A DNA stretch of 64,000 bases from JAUILH01 sp964230215 (GCA_964230215.1 CAXRGQ010000007.1:434001-498000); one strand, 5' to 3'. Counted from the stretch's first letter, positions 47,001 to 55,207 are shown. The notes: generated from the letters alone by a model not told the origin. A program made the numbers and translations.

Positions 47001-47859
47001 TGGATGGAGACACATCATAATCTGTCCAAGCACGGATGACTAGTATTGGCAGGACAAAAATTGCAAATGACAGCAAGGGTTTACCGTTCTTAATAAACTG
47101 TATAGATTGCTGGTACAAATACACCACTAGAATTATAAACCCGACTGCAAATAGCATGGCGAGCAGTGGGCTAGTTTGAGGGTTGTCTTCATCTTCTTCA
47201 GTATCTACAACCACAGTAAATAATGGATTCCCATTCTCTTCAATAACAATACCAGAAGCATTAGGATCTGTTGTTATACTAGCTTTATGATGAAAACCAA
47301 AGTCACTCTGAAAACTACTCTCTAGGTATTTATTTTCATACTGATACTCCGTTTTTATTAATGATAAGGCATACAGTGTAAACTCCTTACCTTGATCTTC
47401 ATTAACTAGGTACCATCCATTGCTTAACTGAACGATTTTTTCACCTAGAAGCTCTTCATTATTTAAAGGAACAGGTACTTTATTATCGGACCAATAGACC
47501 AGCTCTCCATTCTTGTAAGCCGCAATAAAAACGCCATTTGACTTTTGTAAATCAGAAAAATCTTGATGAACTGTTTCGAATTTATTCGCTTTTAAAGCCC
47601 TAAAGTCAAACTTTTCCAGCTGGGATTCCGCAAACCTTCTTTTCTCAACTATTTCTTCTTCAAGCGAGCGCTTAGCGTCATCCGCATCAATGTTTCGAAA
47701 ACTTTGATACAGCATGTAGCTGATACTCATAAGTAAAACTGCCAATACAACTGGCCATAGTTTTTTAATATAGTCAAGTATGTTCACGCTCGCAGAAAGA
47801 TAAAAAAATCCAATCAGACCTAGGCGTGCTACTAACAAATATCGTGCTATGAATAACAT
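44092..47859 (-). CDS. Large multi-pass sensor histidine kinase (NtrY-like)
   Basis: 1255 aa. Membrane segment near the N terminus (about 31-50), an extracytoplasmic domain (about 55-215), a block of seven or eight membrane spans (about 230-500), a second large extracytoplasmic part (about 510-770), another TM pair flanking a sensor domain (about 790-960), a HAMP-like linker (NWVTKPLKLLQNSVSTIEFG), HisKA with AKQVAHEIKNPLTPMKLSVQ (His1044), and a HATPase domain (NNLIKNALQAIP, VRDNGSGIP, GMGLGLSMVKSIV). The HEIKNPLTPMKLS box is shared with NtrY. No response regulator is nearby, so it is an orphan kinase here. The signal is unknown. The start codon is uncertain within the first 25 residues. Confidence 0.88.
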   Translation of the reverse strand: MLFIARYLLVARLGLIGFFYLSASVNILDYIKKLWPVVLAVLLMSISYMLYQSFRNIDADDAKRSLEEEIVEKRRFAESQLEKFDFRALKANKFETVHQDFSDLQKSNGVFIAAYKNGELVYWSDNKVPVPLNNEELLGEKIVQLSNGWYLVNEDQGKEFTLYALSLIKTEYQYENKYLESSFQSDFGFHHKASITTDPNASGIVIEENGNPLFTVVVDTEEDEDNPQTSPLLAMLFAVGFIILVVYLYQQSIQFIKNGKPLLSFAIFVLPILVIRAWTDYDVSPSMWYDLDLFSPELYAQSTWQPSLGDFLLNVFTVFVITYYLYRLIKSHNRQLKWPKMLSYGLVFIGISALYYGAGRINFLLKGLVINSKINFEISNLFELTSYSFIGIGIIGLMLFTFFILCNVLIQLIVKTELKLNIYYFAVTIISAAYFIISLAFTDYGLIEATWPIAILLITGFIGLQKQFTLSFAPVVGLLIINSLLAGNILIKYGAIKESNNRLLYAEHKLASDEDLDAEIRYAQMEKEIVNSKLLQEPFDTAQQFDKAAFDHKIKSRFFSGYWDQYEINYSLFDNDSLPVGLYTSSPIGFEELNDLITRSGMPSAHSENMYYIPNYDNKLSYLIKITIPGDNAEPRGHLFCEFKSKKLPKDIGFPELLLDKKNKTIDALAGYSFARYLDSALVFKLGPYNYSMYDSYVKDHLAEDKNHAYYEEDDYSHLVYRINDKNIIVLGKPIPSFLEKLTTFSYLFAIFSLLVLGSVFIKELRQLGNIRRLSLKNKIQFVVIGLILACLILFGLGTRFFISKQYNDKNNKLISEKIRSVNLEVKKKIGKFEELYSDINYVNSRLDKFSEVFFTDISLYDLDGKLLATSRHEMFNSGLLGRKMDPQAYIALHEKSRSEFIQEEYVGNMNYLSAYVPYANEKGKVLGYLNLPYFAKQNPLENELSEFMVAIINIFVVLFALSIVAALFVSNWVTKPLKLLQNSVSTIEFGKSNAKIEYTGQDEIGDLVQEYNKKVADLEEAANQLARTERESAWRDMAKQVAHEIKNPLTPMKLSVQHFQRSFDKDDPNAKDRIARFSQTLIEQIETLTSIADEFSNFAKMPTANNEVVDLSALLQHCSDLFNETDESEIEYKSFIDGTAFVYHDKDHLLRVFNNLIKNALQAIPHDRQGKIEVIIEQQGERYQVEVRDNGSGIPADKRNKIFVPNFTTKSKGMGLGLSMVKSIVKNAGGEIWFESEENVGTSFFVTIPIYEQE

Positions 47860-47890
47860 TTAATCGAATTTCTTCTCGATTTGAAAGTCG

Positions 47891-47909
47891 TTTTTTCAAT
47901 TTGAAAAAA
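47891..47909. promoter_or_regulatory. 19-bp perfect palindrome upstream of the NtrY-like kinase
   Basis: TTTTTTCAA-T-TTGAAAAAA lies in the 198-base divergent spacer between the kinase gene and the DUF4382 lipoprotein gene, 31 bases before the kinase start. It could be an operator; as an RNA hairpin it would be weak. Low-complexity A/T sequence makes chance occurrence possible. Confidence 0.3.
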
Positions 47910-48057
47910 TCTCTGGTAAAACGGCATCCTTGTACTTACAAGCACAAGTCACTATTGACAGTAGATTGAGCAGTGTTTTGGTGGTTTTATATTTCTAATG
48001 GCATAGCATTCGCAAACTATACATCAAACGAAATTATAAACCAAAAAACTAGAAATT

Positions 48058-48873
48058 ATGAAATTACTTAAGTTATCAATGATTGCTCTTTCAGCCTTAA
48101 TGTTCACCACAAGTTCTTGTAACAAAGAAGATGAGATGGAGAATGAGGCAAGAAACCCAGGGAATTCAATGCAGGTGAAAATGACAGATGCACCAGGTGA
48201 TTATGCCGCGCTTGATGTCGAAATTTTGAAAGTAGAGGCATATCTACAAGATTCTGGATGGATTACTTTAAATAATAGTGCGCAAATGGTAAGTGTACTT
48301 GATTTAACTAATGGTGCAGAAACGAGTATTGCATTCAACTCAAACGTAAGTGCTGGATTGTATACACAGGTGAAATTAACGTTTGGATCTTCTAACACCC
48401 TAACCCTGTTGGCAGATGGAAGTTTAGGGGGAACCAATGGCTCAGTAGATATTGAATTGGGATGGACTGGCTCACAAGAGGTAATAATAGATATTAACGA
48501 AGAAGTTAGTTCTGAGTCAGGTGCTGTTGTATTACTTGATTTTAATGTCGCACAGTCGATAATTGAAACTGGACAAGATTACATTTTAACGCCGATTATT
48601 ACTGAAGTAAAAAATGCGTCTACTGGTGTTCAAGGTGAGGTTGAAGGCGCTGCAAATGCTGCTGTAATTCTTACTGATGGGAATAACACCGTTAGTACTT
48701 ATATAGATGCAAATGGTAGGTTCTTACTTAGAGGTGTACCAAGTGGAGTATATGACTTATTAATCTTACCATCATCGGAAGACATTGACAACGGAATGCC
48801 TTCACAACATCAAATTGAAGGTGTAGTTGTGGCGAGTGGAGAATTCACACAAATGGGCAGTATTTCCTTGTAA
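48058..48873 (+). CDS. DUF4382 domain lipoprotein
   Basis: 271 aa. Lipoprotein signal with Cys21 after FTTSS (MKLLKLSMIALSALMFTTSSC). Residues about 38-190 match DUF4382 (VKMTDAPGDYAALDVEILKV, WITLNNSAQMVSVLDLTNG, LTFGSSNTL). The C-terminal 80 residues form a carboxypeptidase-regulatory or Ig-like module (VQGEVEGAANAAVILTDGN, GRFLLRGVPSGVYDLLI). It is a cell-envelope lipoprotein of unknown role. It stands alone and ends at a strong terminator. Confidence 0.88.
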   Translation: MKLLKLSMIALSALMFTTSSCNKEDEMENEARNPGNSMQVKMTDAPGDYAALDVEILKVEAYLQDSGWITLNNSAQMVSVLDLTNGAETSIAFNSNVSAGLYTQVKLTFGSSNTLTLLADGSLGGTNGSVDIELGWTGSQEVIIDINEEVSSESGAVVLLDFNVAQSIIETGQDYILTPIITEVKNASTGVQGEVEGAANAAVILTDGNNTVSTYIDANGRFLLRGVPSGVYDLLILPSSEDIDNGMPSQHQIEGVVVASGEFTQMGSISL

Positions 48874-48899
48874 TACATCATGACGCAACATGACATGAT

Positions 48900-48923
48900 A
48901 AAGGGGGCTCAAAAGCCCCCTTT
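48900..48923. terminator. Bidirectional intrinsic terminator
   Basis: Perfect stem AAAGGGGGC / GCCCCCTTT with loop TCAAAA between two convergent genes (stops at 48873 and 48929). A T-rich tract follows on the plus strand (TTTAATTATT), and TTTATCATG on the minus strand, so it can serve both directions. Confidence 0.9.
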
Positions 48924-48928
48924 AATTA

Positions 48929-50827
48929 TTACCTTTTATAGGACTCAAGATATTCCGTTAACTTCCCTGATTTATTAATACCTTCTAATTGCTCGCTTAG
49001 ATCAGCTATTCTTTTTTTGATTTGGCCTGCGTGCTTAGTAGCATAATCATCCTTGTACTCAAGCATACCGTTAGAGCTAGACAATGTTTTTACTCGCCTT
49101 TCTAGAGCAAGATAATCGGTAATAGATATTTCCTCTTCGTCCTCAAATGCCCTAATCTCATTCCCCACAGTATCACACATTGCTGACAACTCATGGTGAG
49201 CCTCATCTAACATTTCAATTTTATTATAATATGACAAATCTAATTGATGTTTAAGAAAAGAGGGCTTAAAGTTTATACTTTCAATTACATCATTAATAAT
49301 GTTAGCAGAGTCCATTTTATCTTCACTTATCAACTCTAATCGAAAGCTTCCTAGTTGGTATAAATAATTATTGGCAATATTGTTATCATAGCCCTTAGCA
49401 GAGTTTAATCCATCATAGATATAAGTCTTAGTATAATTTTTATATGCGGATGCTGAGTTAATTGGTATATCTCTCTCCAAATGATGTTTCTCTTTAAATA
49501 TATGAACCATTCCATTGTCATATAAATGGGCGTTTAATCCAAAGAAATGCGTTGAGCTTTTGGCAAAGGCAAATGTTCTATCTGGATTGGCGTCAATTAA
49601 ATCGTAAACAACTAAATCTGAGCGCAGAAATGAACGATTTAAATTCACTTCAATCCTATCAGATCTCAAGCTTATTTCTGACCCATTAAATGAATAAATA
49701 TCCGTGCTGATATCTGGGTTAATCTCCACTGCATCCTGAATTTCGGACAGCTTAACTGACCCAAGTTTGTTATTTACATAAAAGTACCCTGCCTCCTCGC
49801 TCTCAATAAATGATAAGGGTAAAGTATGGTTTAGGCTATCTAAATCAATAAATTGAGCGTAGTAATCAAATAGGGACAATAGACTTGTGTTCATAATAAT
49901 CACATCCGTTCTGAAGTTGTGATACATCTGTAAATACAGAAGAGGGTAGGTGTCATTATCTCCATACGTAAATAATACGGTACCTTCAGAACAAGACGCT
50001 AATAAGTTTTTCGCATGATTTAACACAGCATCAGAATAGTTAATCTCCTCCATTCCCTTAGTTCCAAAATCTCTATTCGTTCTATATCGCGCTGTCATAT
50101 GGAAATCCATAATGGTATTTGCATATTTATTTTGGGCACTTCCAATAGCAGTTGGATGATTTGGGTGCTTAGTTACTAGCGTTTTGTAGGCTTCAGTTGC
50201 TTTTTGAGCATCTTGTACAAATTCATCAAGCGACTCCGCATTCAAAAGGCTCATGTTTCCTTTCTTCTCATAGACATAGGTCGTGATTTTTTCATCTGGC
50301 GCAAGTTGCTTTGCTCTTTTTTGAATCGAGATGTGATCGTAGGCTCTTGCCAGTCCATACATATCATTGGCGGTAAGATTAGATTTGGACTCTAGAATCC
50401 TAATCGCGTCAAGTGCCCAGCCTGAATACCCATGAACGGGAACTGCATCAATAGATCCATTTCTGATAACATTATAGTTAATGAACATAGCAGTCAGGTT
50501 TGGCATCAGTTGTGGTTCTGTTAGACCATTAAATCCAAGGTTTAATTTCAACTCGCCATTACTATCCATAATTTTGAACTCCTCTAATGCTGTTTGTTCT
50601 TGCGGTGCAAGGAGCGATAAATAAAAACCATCCTGACGCTTAATCAAAGTTGCCCTAAAACCCTGAGCAAATCCATAATTCTCCGCAAATAACTCAGCTA
50701 CCTGGATAGCCTTTAATTCTGAAAATGAATTTTTCTGACTTTGTGTAGTATCTTCGGAACTATTATTAGACTCAGAGCCACCACAGCTATAACTTACTAA
50801 CAGGATGGCTATTACGATATATTTCAT
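48929..50827 (-). CDS. Lipoprotein with a DUF2723-type C-terminal-like domain
   Basis: 632 aa. Lipoprotein-like signal (MKYIVIAILLVSYSC, Cys15) followed by a Ser/Asn-rich linker. A central helical region (about 150-240) looks TPR-like. The stretch VLFTYGDNDTYPLLYLQMYH, then FRTDVIIMNTSLLS (about 288-325), resembles the soluble tail of Bacteroidota DUF2723 membrane proteins, but no multi-pass membrane part is present here. The C-terminal 100 residues are helical and charged. It is probably a periplasm-facing lipoprotein. Function unknown. A TATATTTG element lies 14 bases before the ATG. Confidence 0.68.
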   Translation of the reverse strand: MKYIVIAILLVSYSCGGSESNNSSEDTTQSQKNSFSELKAIQVAELFAENYGFAQGFRATLIKRQDGFYLSLLAPQEQTALEEFKIMDSNGELKLNLGFNGLTEPQLMPNLTAMFINYNVIRNGSIDAVPVHGYSGWALDAIRILESKSNLTANDMYGLARAYDHISIQKRAKQLAPDEKITTYVYEKKGNMSLLNAESLDEFVQDAQKATEAYKTLVTKHPNHPTAIGSAQNKYANTIMDFHMTARYRTNRDFGTKGMEEINYSDAVLNHAKNLLASCSEGTVLFTYGDNDTYPLLYLQMYHNFRTDVIIMNTSLLSLFDYYAQFIDLDSLNHTLPLSFIESEEAGYFYVNNKLGSVKLSEIQDAVEINPDISTDIYSFNGSEISLRSDRIEVNLNRSFLRSDLVVYDLIDANPDRTFAFAKSSTHFFGLNAHLYDNGMVHIFKEKHHLERDIPINSASAYKNYTKTYIYDGLNSAKGYDNNIANNYLYQLGSFRLELISEDKMDSANIINDVIESINFKPSFLKHQLDLSYYNKIEMLDEAHHELSAMCDTVGNEIRAFEDEEEISITDYLALERRVKTLSSSNGMLEYKDDYATKHAGQIKKRIADLSEQLEGINKSGKLTEYLESYKR

Positions 50828-50841
50828 ACAATTGTTTTTAT

Positions 50842-50849
50842 CAAATATA
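50842..50849 (-). promoter_or_regulatory. TAnnTTTG -7 element upstream of the 632-aa lipoprotein gene
   Basis: Minus strand TATATTTG, exact consensus match, 14 bases before the ATG at 50827. A TTT (not TTG) lies 21 bases further upstream. Confidence 0.45.
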
Positions 50850-50881
50850 TGGTAATTCTAGCGGACTTTTAAACCACTATA

Positions 50882-51391
50882 TTATGGACACAAATAACAT
50901 ATACTGCTCGTATCATGTGTTAGAACAAAAGAATTGCGTTTTCCCTCACCCACCTCAAAGGGTTTACCCGAATCAAGATACCATCTATCATTCTCTATGA
51001 CACCTCCAGGTGATAGCTCTTCTCTATCAAAATCTAGTTTTTGGGGATCGATAGGTGGCTCATAGTAGGGTACATAGGCTCCCTTGTGAAGTTTAAAGGC
51101 CCTTTCCGTTTCAACAAAACCATATTTTCCTTCGGGTAAATTCAATGTTAGGTTACCCAATGAGTCACTAATAACCTGTTTGATAACCCTTGGCTTTTTA
51201 TCTGGCCCAAGGTATTCAACCAGCCACAACCTAGTGTTTGGCATTGGTTTAGGGCTCGTATACTCGGGGAGCAATTCAGCTCCTCCTTGATGATAAGACA
51301 AGCTTTTGAAGCTTCCGTATACCTTGTATGTTTGTGCAACTATTGCGGCACTAGAGAAGGCCAGTAAAAAAGTAATAAGCAGTGTTTTCAT
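50882..51391 (-). CDS. Small secreted protein with possible carboxypeptidase-regulatory-like fold
   Basis: 169 aa with a signal peptide (MKTLLITFLLAFSSAAIVAQ). The mature part has PNTRLWLVEYLGPDKKPRV, then a strand-turn pattern ISDSLGNLTLNLPEGKYGF, reminiscent of CarboxypepD_reg or transthyretin-like domains, a proline-rich stretch (YVPYYEPPIDPQKLDF) and a C-terminal CYLCP with the protein's only two cysteines. I do not recognise a named family. A TACATTTG element lies 32 bases upstream, so it is probably its own transcript. Confidence 0.6.
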   Translation of the reverse strand: MKTLLITFLLAFSSAAIVAQTYKVYGSFKSLSYHQGGAELLPEYTSPKPMPNTRLWLVEYLGPDKKPRVIKQVISDSLGNLTLNLPEGKYGFVETERAFKLHKGAYVPYYEPPIDPQKLDFDREELSPGGVIENDRWYLDSGKPFEVGEGKRNSFVLTHDTSSICYLCP

Positions 51392-51423
51392 GTTTGCTTG
51401 TACACCAATTTACTTATTTGGTT

Positions 51424-51431
51424 CAAATGTA
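51424..51431 (-). promoter_or_regulatory. TAnnTTTG -7 element upstream of the 169-aa secreted protein
   Basis: Minus strand TACATTTG, exact consensus match, 32 bases before the ATG at 51391. Confidence 0.45.
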
Positions 51432-51434
51432 TCA

Positions 51435-51511
51435 CGAGATGAAATCTCGCGACAGCATAGGATGATCGACTTCATTTACATTTCGTCGATTACAAAAATC
51501 TCGCGATAGCA
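51435..51511. repeat. Short direct and inverted repeats in the spacer beside the atp terminator
   Basis: A 16-base direct repeat AAATCTCGCGAYAGCA occurs at 51442-51457 and 51496-51511 with one difference. The first copy also pairs with CGAGAT at 51435-51440 (CGAGAT-GAA-ATCTCG). Between the copies, ATCGAC (51465-51470) pairs with GTCGAT (51485-51490). Confidence 0.5.
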
Positions 51512-51515
51512 AAAA

Positions 51516-51545
51516 AAATCCCAAGTAGATGTCTACTTGGGATTT
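51516..51545 (-). terminator. Intrinsic terminator of the atp operon
   Basis: Near-perfect 14-bp stem AAATCCCAAGTAGA / TCTACTTGGGATTT with a minimal loop, 22 bases after the atpG stop. On the minus strand it is followed by eight T residues (51511-51518), the classic rho-independent form. Confidence 0.92.
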
Positions 51546-51566
51546 ATATTTTAATTGAAGTTTATT

Positions 51567-52448
51567 CTAATTATTCAGCGCTTCTGCACCACCAACAATT
51601 TCAAGAATTTCGTTAGTAATTGCTGCCTGACGTGCTTTGTTGTAGCTAAGCTTAAGTTCTTTCTGAAGTTCAGATGCGTTATCCGTTGCTTTGTGCATTG
51701 CTGTCATACGTGCGCCGTGCTCAGATGCGTTCGAATCTAATAGAGCCTTATAGAACTGTGTCTTAAGTGAGTTCGGAATAAGATTCTCAACTATCTCAGT
51801 CTTACTTGGTTCAAAAATATAATCAGCAGCAGCATTAGATGTCTCTCCAGAAGTCATTTCTATTGGAAGGAAAGGTTCTTCCATCACTTCTTGCATTGCT
51901 GCGTTTTTAAACTTGTTGTAAACAATAACAACTTTGTCGAACTGCCCAGAAGTAAAGCTATCCATTACAGCTTGCGCCATTGCACTTGCATCAGTGAAGT
52001 TTAGATCATTCCAAATCTCTAATGCGTCCTGTGGCAAGTTTTCTGGCTTAGTATTAAAGTCTAAGTTCTTGAAGAAATCACCGGCCTTTTTACCTACACA
52101 CAAAATAGCTGGATTTAGACCGTTAGCGATATCCACTTTACACTTATCGCGAACTAATTTATTGACGTTGTTATTGAATCCACCACACAATCCTCTATTT
52201 GATGTAACTGCAACGTAAAGAATGCTCTTTACCTCACGAGTTGCGCCATACGCGTTTTCTGATACATCCAGACTCTGGCTTAAGTTACCTAGAATTTCCT
52301 GCAGTTTTTCGGCATAAGGTCGCATCTGAACGATACGGTCTTGTGCTCTTTTCAACTTTGCAGCCGATACCATTTTCATGGCAGAAGTAATCTGCATTGT
52401 TGATCCTACGGACGAAATTCTATTTCTTATCTCTTTAAGATTAGCCAT
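51567..52448 (-). CDS. atpG: F1 ATP synthase gamma subunit
   Basis: 293 aa. Conserved N-terminal helix MANLKEIRNRISSVGSTMQITSAMKMVSAAKLKRAQ, central VAVTSNRGLCGGFNNNV, and C-terminal ASEHGARMTAMHKATDNA with the long helix that forms the rotor shaft. It couples proton flow through Fo to catalysis in F1. Last gene of the atp operon here. atpD (beta) and atpC (epsilon) do not follow, in line with many Bacteroidota that keep them in a separate unit. Confidence 0.97.
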   Translation of the reverse strand: MANLKEIRNRISSVGSTMQITSAMKMVSAAKLKRAQDRIVQMRPYAEKLQEILGNLSQSLDVSENAYGATREVKSILYVAVTSNRGLCGGFNNNVNKLVRDKCKVDIANGLNPAILCVGKKAGDFFKNLDFNTKPENLPQDALEIWNDLNFTDASAMAQAVMDSFTSGQFDKVVIVYNKFKNAAMQEVMEEPFLPIEMTSGETSNAAADYIFEPSKTEIVENLIPNSLKTQFYKALLDSNASEHGARMTAMHKATDNASELQKELKLSYNKARQAAITNEILEIVGGAEALNN

Positions 52449-52481
52449 GTTTTATGGTTAAATGGCTTCTAGCCTATATTA

Positions 52482-54056
52482 TTAATACTTAGATGAAACG
52501 TCATTCGCAACCTTTTCGATTACGCTTGTAATTTCATCGTTTATTTTTCCACTTCTAATTTGCTCTAAAGTCTCTTTATGATTGTTTCTCATCATTGTTA
52601 AGAACTGCTCTTCAAATTCTTTTACCTTGTCAACTGGAACATTTTTTAGAAGTCCCTTAGTACCAACGTAAATAATAGCAGTTTGCTCTTCAACTGGAAG
52701 TGGCGAACCTTCGTTTTGCTTAAGGATCTCCACGTTCTTAGCACCTTTATCAAGAACTGCTTTAGTTGCAGCATCAAGGTCAGAACCGAACTTAGCAAAT
52801 GCTTCAAGCTCTCTATACTGTGCCTGGTCTAACTTAAGTGTACCAGATACTTTCTTCATTGATTTAATCTGAGCAGAACCACCTACACGAGATACCGAGA
52901 TACCTACGTTAATCGCTGGACGCACACCAGAGTTAAACAAGTTAGACTCCAAGAATATCTGACCATCTGTAATCGAAATTACGTTGGTTGGGATATACGC
53001 AGAAACGTCACCAGCTTGAGTTTCAATGATTGGAAGTGCAGTTAAGGAACCACCACCTTTTACCATTCCTTTTAAAGATTCAGGTAAATCGTTCATTTGC
53101 TGCGCGATTTCATCTGATGCGTTAAGCTTTGCTGCTCTTTCTAAGATTCTCGAGTGAAGGTAGAATACATCTCCTGGGTATGCCTCACGTCCTGGAGGTC
53201 TTTTAAGAAGAAGTGATACCTCACGGTAAGCAACTGCCTGCTTAGATAAATCATCAAATACGATTAATGCTGGACGACCAGTGTCTCTAAAGAACTCACC
53301 GATAGCTGTTCCCCCCATTGGAGCGTAGAACTGCATTGGTGCAGGATCAGAAGCATTTGCAGCAACAACAACTGTATAAGCCATTGCTCCAGCTTCTTCT
53401 AATTTCTTAACGATACCAGCAACTGTAGAACCTTTCTGTCCACAAGCCACATAAATACAGTATACAGGCTCACCTCTGTCGTAGAATTCTTTCTGGTTGA
53501 TGATCGTGTCAATCGCAACCGTTGTTTTACCAGTTTGACGGTCACCAATGATAAGCTCTCTCTGCCCTCTACCAATTGGAATCATCGAGTCAACTGACTT
53601 TAATCCAGTTTGAAGTGGCTCGTTTACAGGTTGTCTATAAATTACACCTGGTGCCTTTCTTTCAAGTGGCATTTCGTAAAGCTCACCTTCTAATGGACCT
53701 TTACCGTCGAGTGGGTTACCTAATGTATCAACAACACGTCCTAACATTCCTTCACCTACTTTTAATGAAGCAATTGTACCTGTTCTTTTTACAGTGTCAC
53801 CTTCTTTAATATCTTTTGAACCACCTAAAATTACCGCACCAACGTTATCTTCTTCTAGGTTAAGTACGATAGCCTTAAGACCGTTATCAAATTCAACAAG
53901 CTCTCCAGACTGTACGCTTGACAATCCGTAAATACGTGCAATACCGTCACCTACTTGTAATACGGTACCTACTTCTTCTAATTCAGCTTCAGATTTGAAT
54001 CCTGAAAGTTGTTCGCGTAATATTGCTGATACTTCTGCTGGTTTTACCTCTGGCAT
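52482..54056 (-). CDS. atpA: F1 ATP synthase alpha subunit
   Basis: 524 aa. Walker A GDRQTGKT, LIVFDDLSKQAVAYR, the signature PAINVGISVSRVGG, and an N-terminal beta-barrel (LEEVGTVLQVGDGIARIYGL). It is the non-catalytic nucleotide-binding subunit of F1. It lies 22 bases after atpH and 33 bases before atpG. Confidence 0.97.
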   Translation of the reverse strand: MPEVKPAEVSAILREQLSGFKSEAELEEVGTVLQVGDGIARIYGLSSVQSGELVEFDNGLKAIVLNLEEDNVGAVILGGSKDIKEGDTVKRTGTIASLKVGEGMLGRVVDTLGNPLDGKGPLEGELYEMPLERKAPGVIYRQPVNEPLQTGLKSVDSMIPIGRGQRELIIGDRQTGKTTVAIDTIINQKEFYDRGEPVYCIYVACGQKGSTVAGIVKKLEEAGAMAYTVVVAANASDPAPMQFYAPMGGTAIGEFFRDTGRPALIVFDDLSKQAVAYREVSLLLKRPPGREAYPGDVFYLHSRILERAAKLNASDEIAQQMNDLPESLKGMVKGGGSLTALPIIETQAGDVSAYIPTNVISITDGQIFLESNLFNSGVRPAINVGISVSRVGGSAQIKSMKKVSGTLKLDQAQYRELEAFAKFGSDLDAATKAVLDKGAKNVEILKQNEGSPLPVEEQTAIIYVGTKGLLKNVPVDKVKEFEEQFLTMMRNNHKETLEQIRSGKINDEITSVIEKVANDVSSKY

Positions 54057-54078
54057 AACTATGTGTTTTTATCGTCCG

Positions 54079-54624
54079 CTATTGCGGGTTTGAACTAAAT
54101 CTTTGTTTTAAATCATTAAATTTTCTGGCGATACTAGCGTCAATTTGCTTATCACCAATTCTAACTACAAGGCCTCCGATTAAATCTGGATCTACAGACT
54201 CTGTAATCTCCACTTTCTTTTGTTCTGCTTCCTCAATCATTTTCTGAAGTCTCTGAACTATGGCTTTGTCTAGTTTGCTTGCGCTGATAATTTCAGCACT
54301 AGTAATATTTTTGCTAATCTTATATTTCGCAATGTATTCATCAGCAATTAACGCTAACAGCTCTTCTCTTCCATTCCCGGTTAGTGTAGCTATAAACTTC
54401 TTCGTGATATCGCCAATATGTGCATCAAACACCATTGACAAGACCACTTGTTTCTTATTTGCTTTAACCACAGGACTGTAAAGCATTAACTCTAGGTCTC
54501 TACTACCGTCAATTGTTGAGGCGATGAACTCCATATCTTTCAATACGGCATCCTCCGCTTTCTTTTCAGTAGCGAATTCTATAAGTGCTTTTGCATATCT
54601 TGCTGCTGCTCTAGAACCTTTCAT
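54079..54624 (-). CDS. atpH: F1 ATP synthase delta subunit
   Basis: 181 aa, normal length. N-terminal helical domain (AARYAKALIEFATEKKAE) and the family C-terminal pattern VDPDLIGGLVVRIGDKQIDASI. It links F1 to the b-subunit stalk. It follows atpF after 6 bases. Confidence 0.95.
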   Translation of the reverse strand: MKGSRAAARYAKALIEFATEKKAEDAVLKDMEFIASTIDGSRDLELMLYSPVVKANKKQVVLSMVFDAHIGDITKKFIATLTGNGREELLALIADEYIAKYKISKNITSAEIISASKLDKAIVQRLQKMIEEAEQKKVEITESVDPDLIGGLVVRIGDKQIDASIARKFNDLKQRFSSNPQ

Positions 54625-54630
54625 TTACTC

Positions 54631-55131
54631 TTAGTTAAGATTCATATCATCCACTAATTGACTAGCAAGTGCTTTCTGCTTATCATTTGATGACAATTCG
54701 TTTTTAACAATTTTCTCAGCGATTTCAATTGACAAGGCAGCTACCTGGCTCTTAAGCTCAGCCACTGCAGCATTTTTTTCGCTTCTAATTGACTCTCTTG
54801 CTGCTGCAATTAATCTGTCTGCTTCATCGGTTGCTTTCTTTTTTGCGTCAGAAACGATTTTATCTTTCATTTCTTTTGCCTCCTTAAGAATAGCATCTCT
54901 TTCATCTTTCGCCTGTCTTAATAAAGACTCATTGTCAGACTTAAGCTTTGCCATTTCTTCTTTAGCAGATTCAGCTGATTTCAATGCGTCAGCAATTGCA
55001 GACTCTCTATTATTAACCGCTTTAAGAATTGGCTTCCAAGCATACTTGGCAAGCAACCAAATTAGAATAAGCAGAATTGCTGTCTGCCAAACGATTAAAC
55101 CTAAATTGGGGGATATTAACGGATTATCCAT
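54631..55131 (-). CDS. atpF: Fo ATP synthase b subunit
   Basis: 166 aa. One N-terminal membrane span (about 10-28, LGLIVWQTAILLILIWLLAKYAWKP) followed by a long Ala/Glu/Lys-rich helix that dimerises into the peripheral stalk. The 81-base spacer before it holds a very stable stem-loop (see 55171-55207). Confidence 0.95.
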   Translation of the reverse strand: MDNPLISPNLGLIVWQTAILLILIWLLAKYAWKPILKAVNNRESAIADALKSAESAKEEMAKLKSDNESLLRQAKDERDAILKEAKEMKDKIVSDAKKKATDEADRLIAAARESIRSEKNAAVAELKSQVAALSIEIAEKIVKNELSSNDKQKALASQLVDDMNLN

Positions 55132-55170
55132 ATTCCTATATAATTATTCTGTTAAGCTTTTTAATCAAAT

Positions 55171-55207
55171 AAATTTTTCCGGCTGCCAACCGCAGCCGGA
55201 AAAATTT
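55171..55207 (-). ncRNA. Intra-operon 16-bp stem-loop between atpE and atpF
   Basis: AAATTTTTCCGGCTGC at 55171-55186 pairs perfectly with 55192-55207 around the loop CAACC. It begins 6 bases after the atpE stop codon and lies 40 bases before the atpF start. It is not followed by a pure U run on the minus strand, so it is more likely an mRNA 3'-end stabiliser, processing site or partial terminator that raises c-subunit output than a full terminator. Confidence 0.75.
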
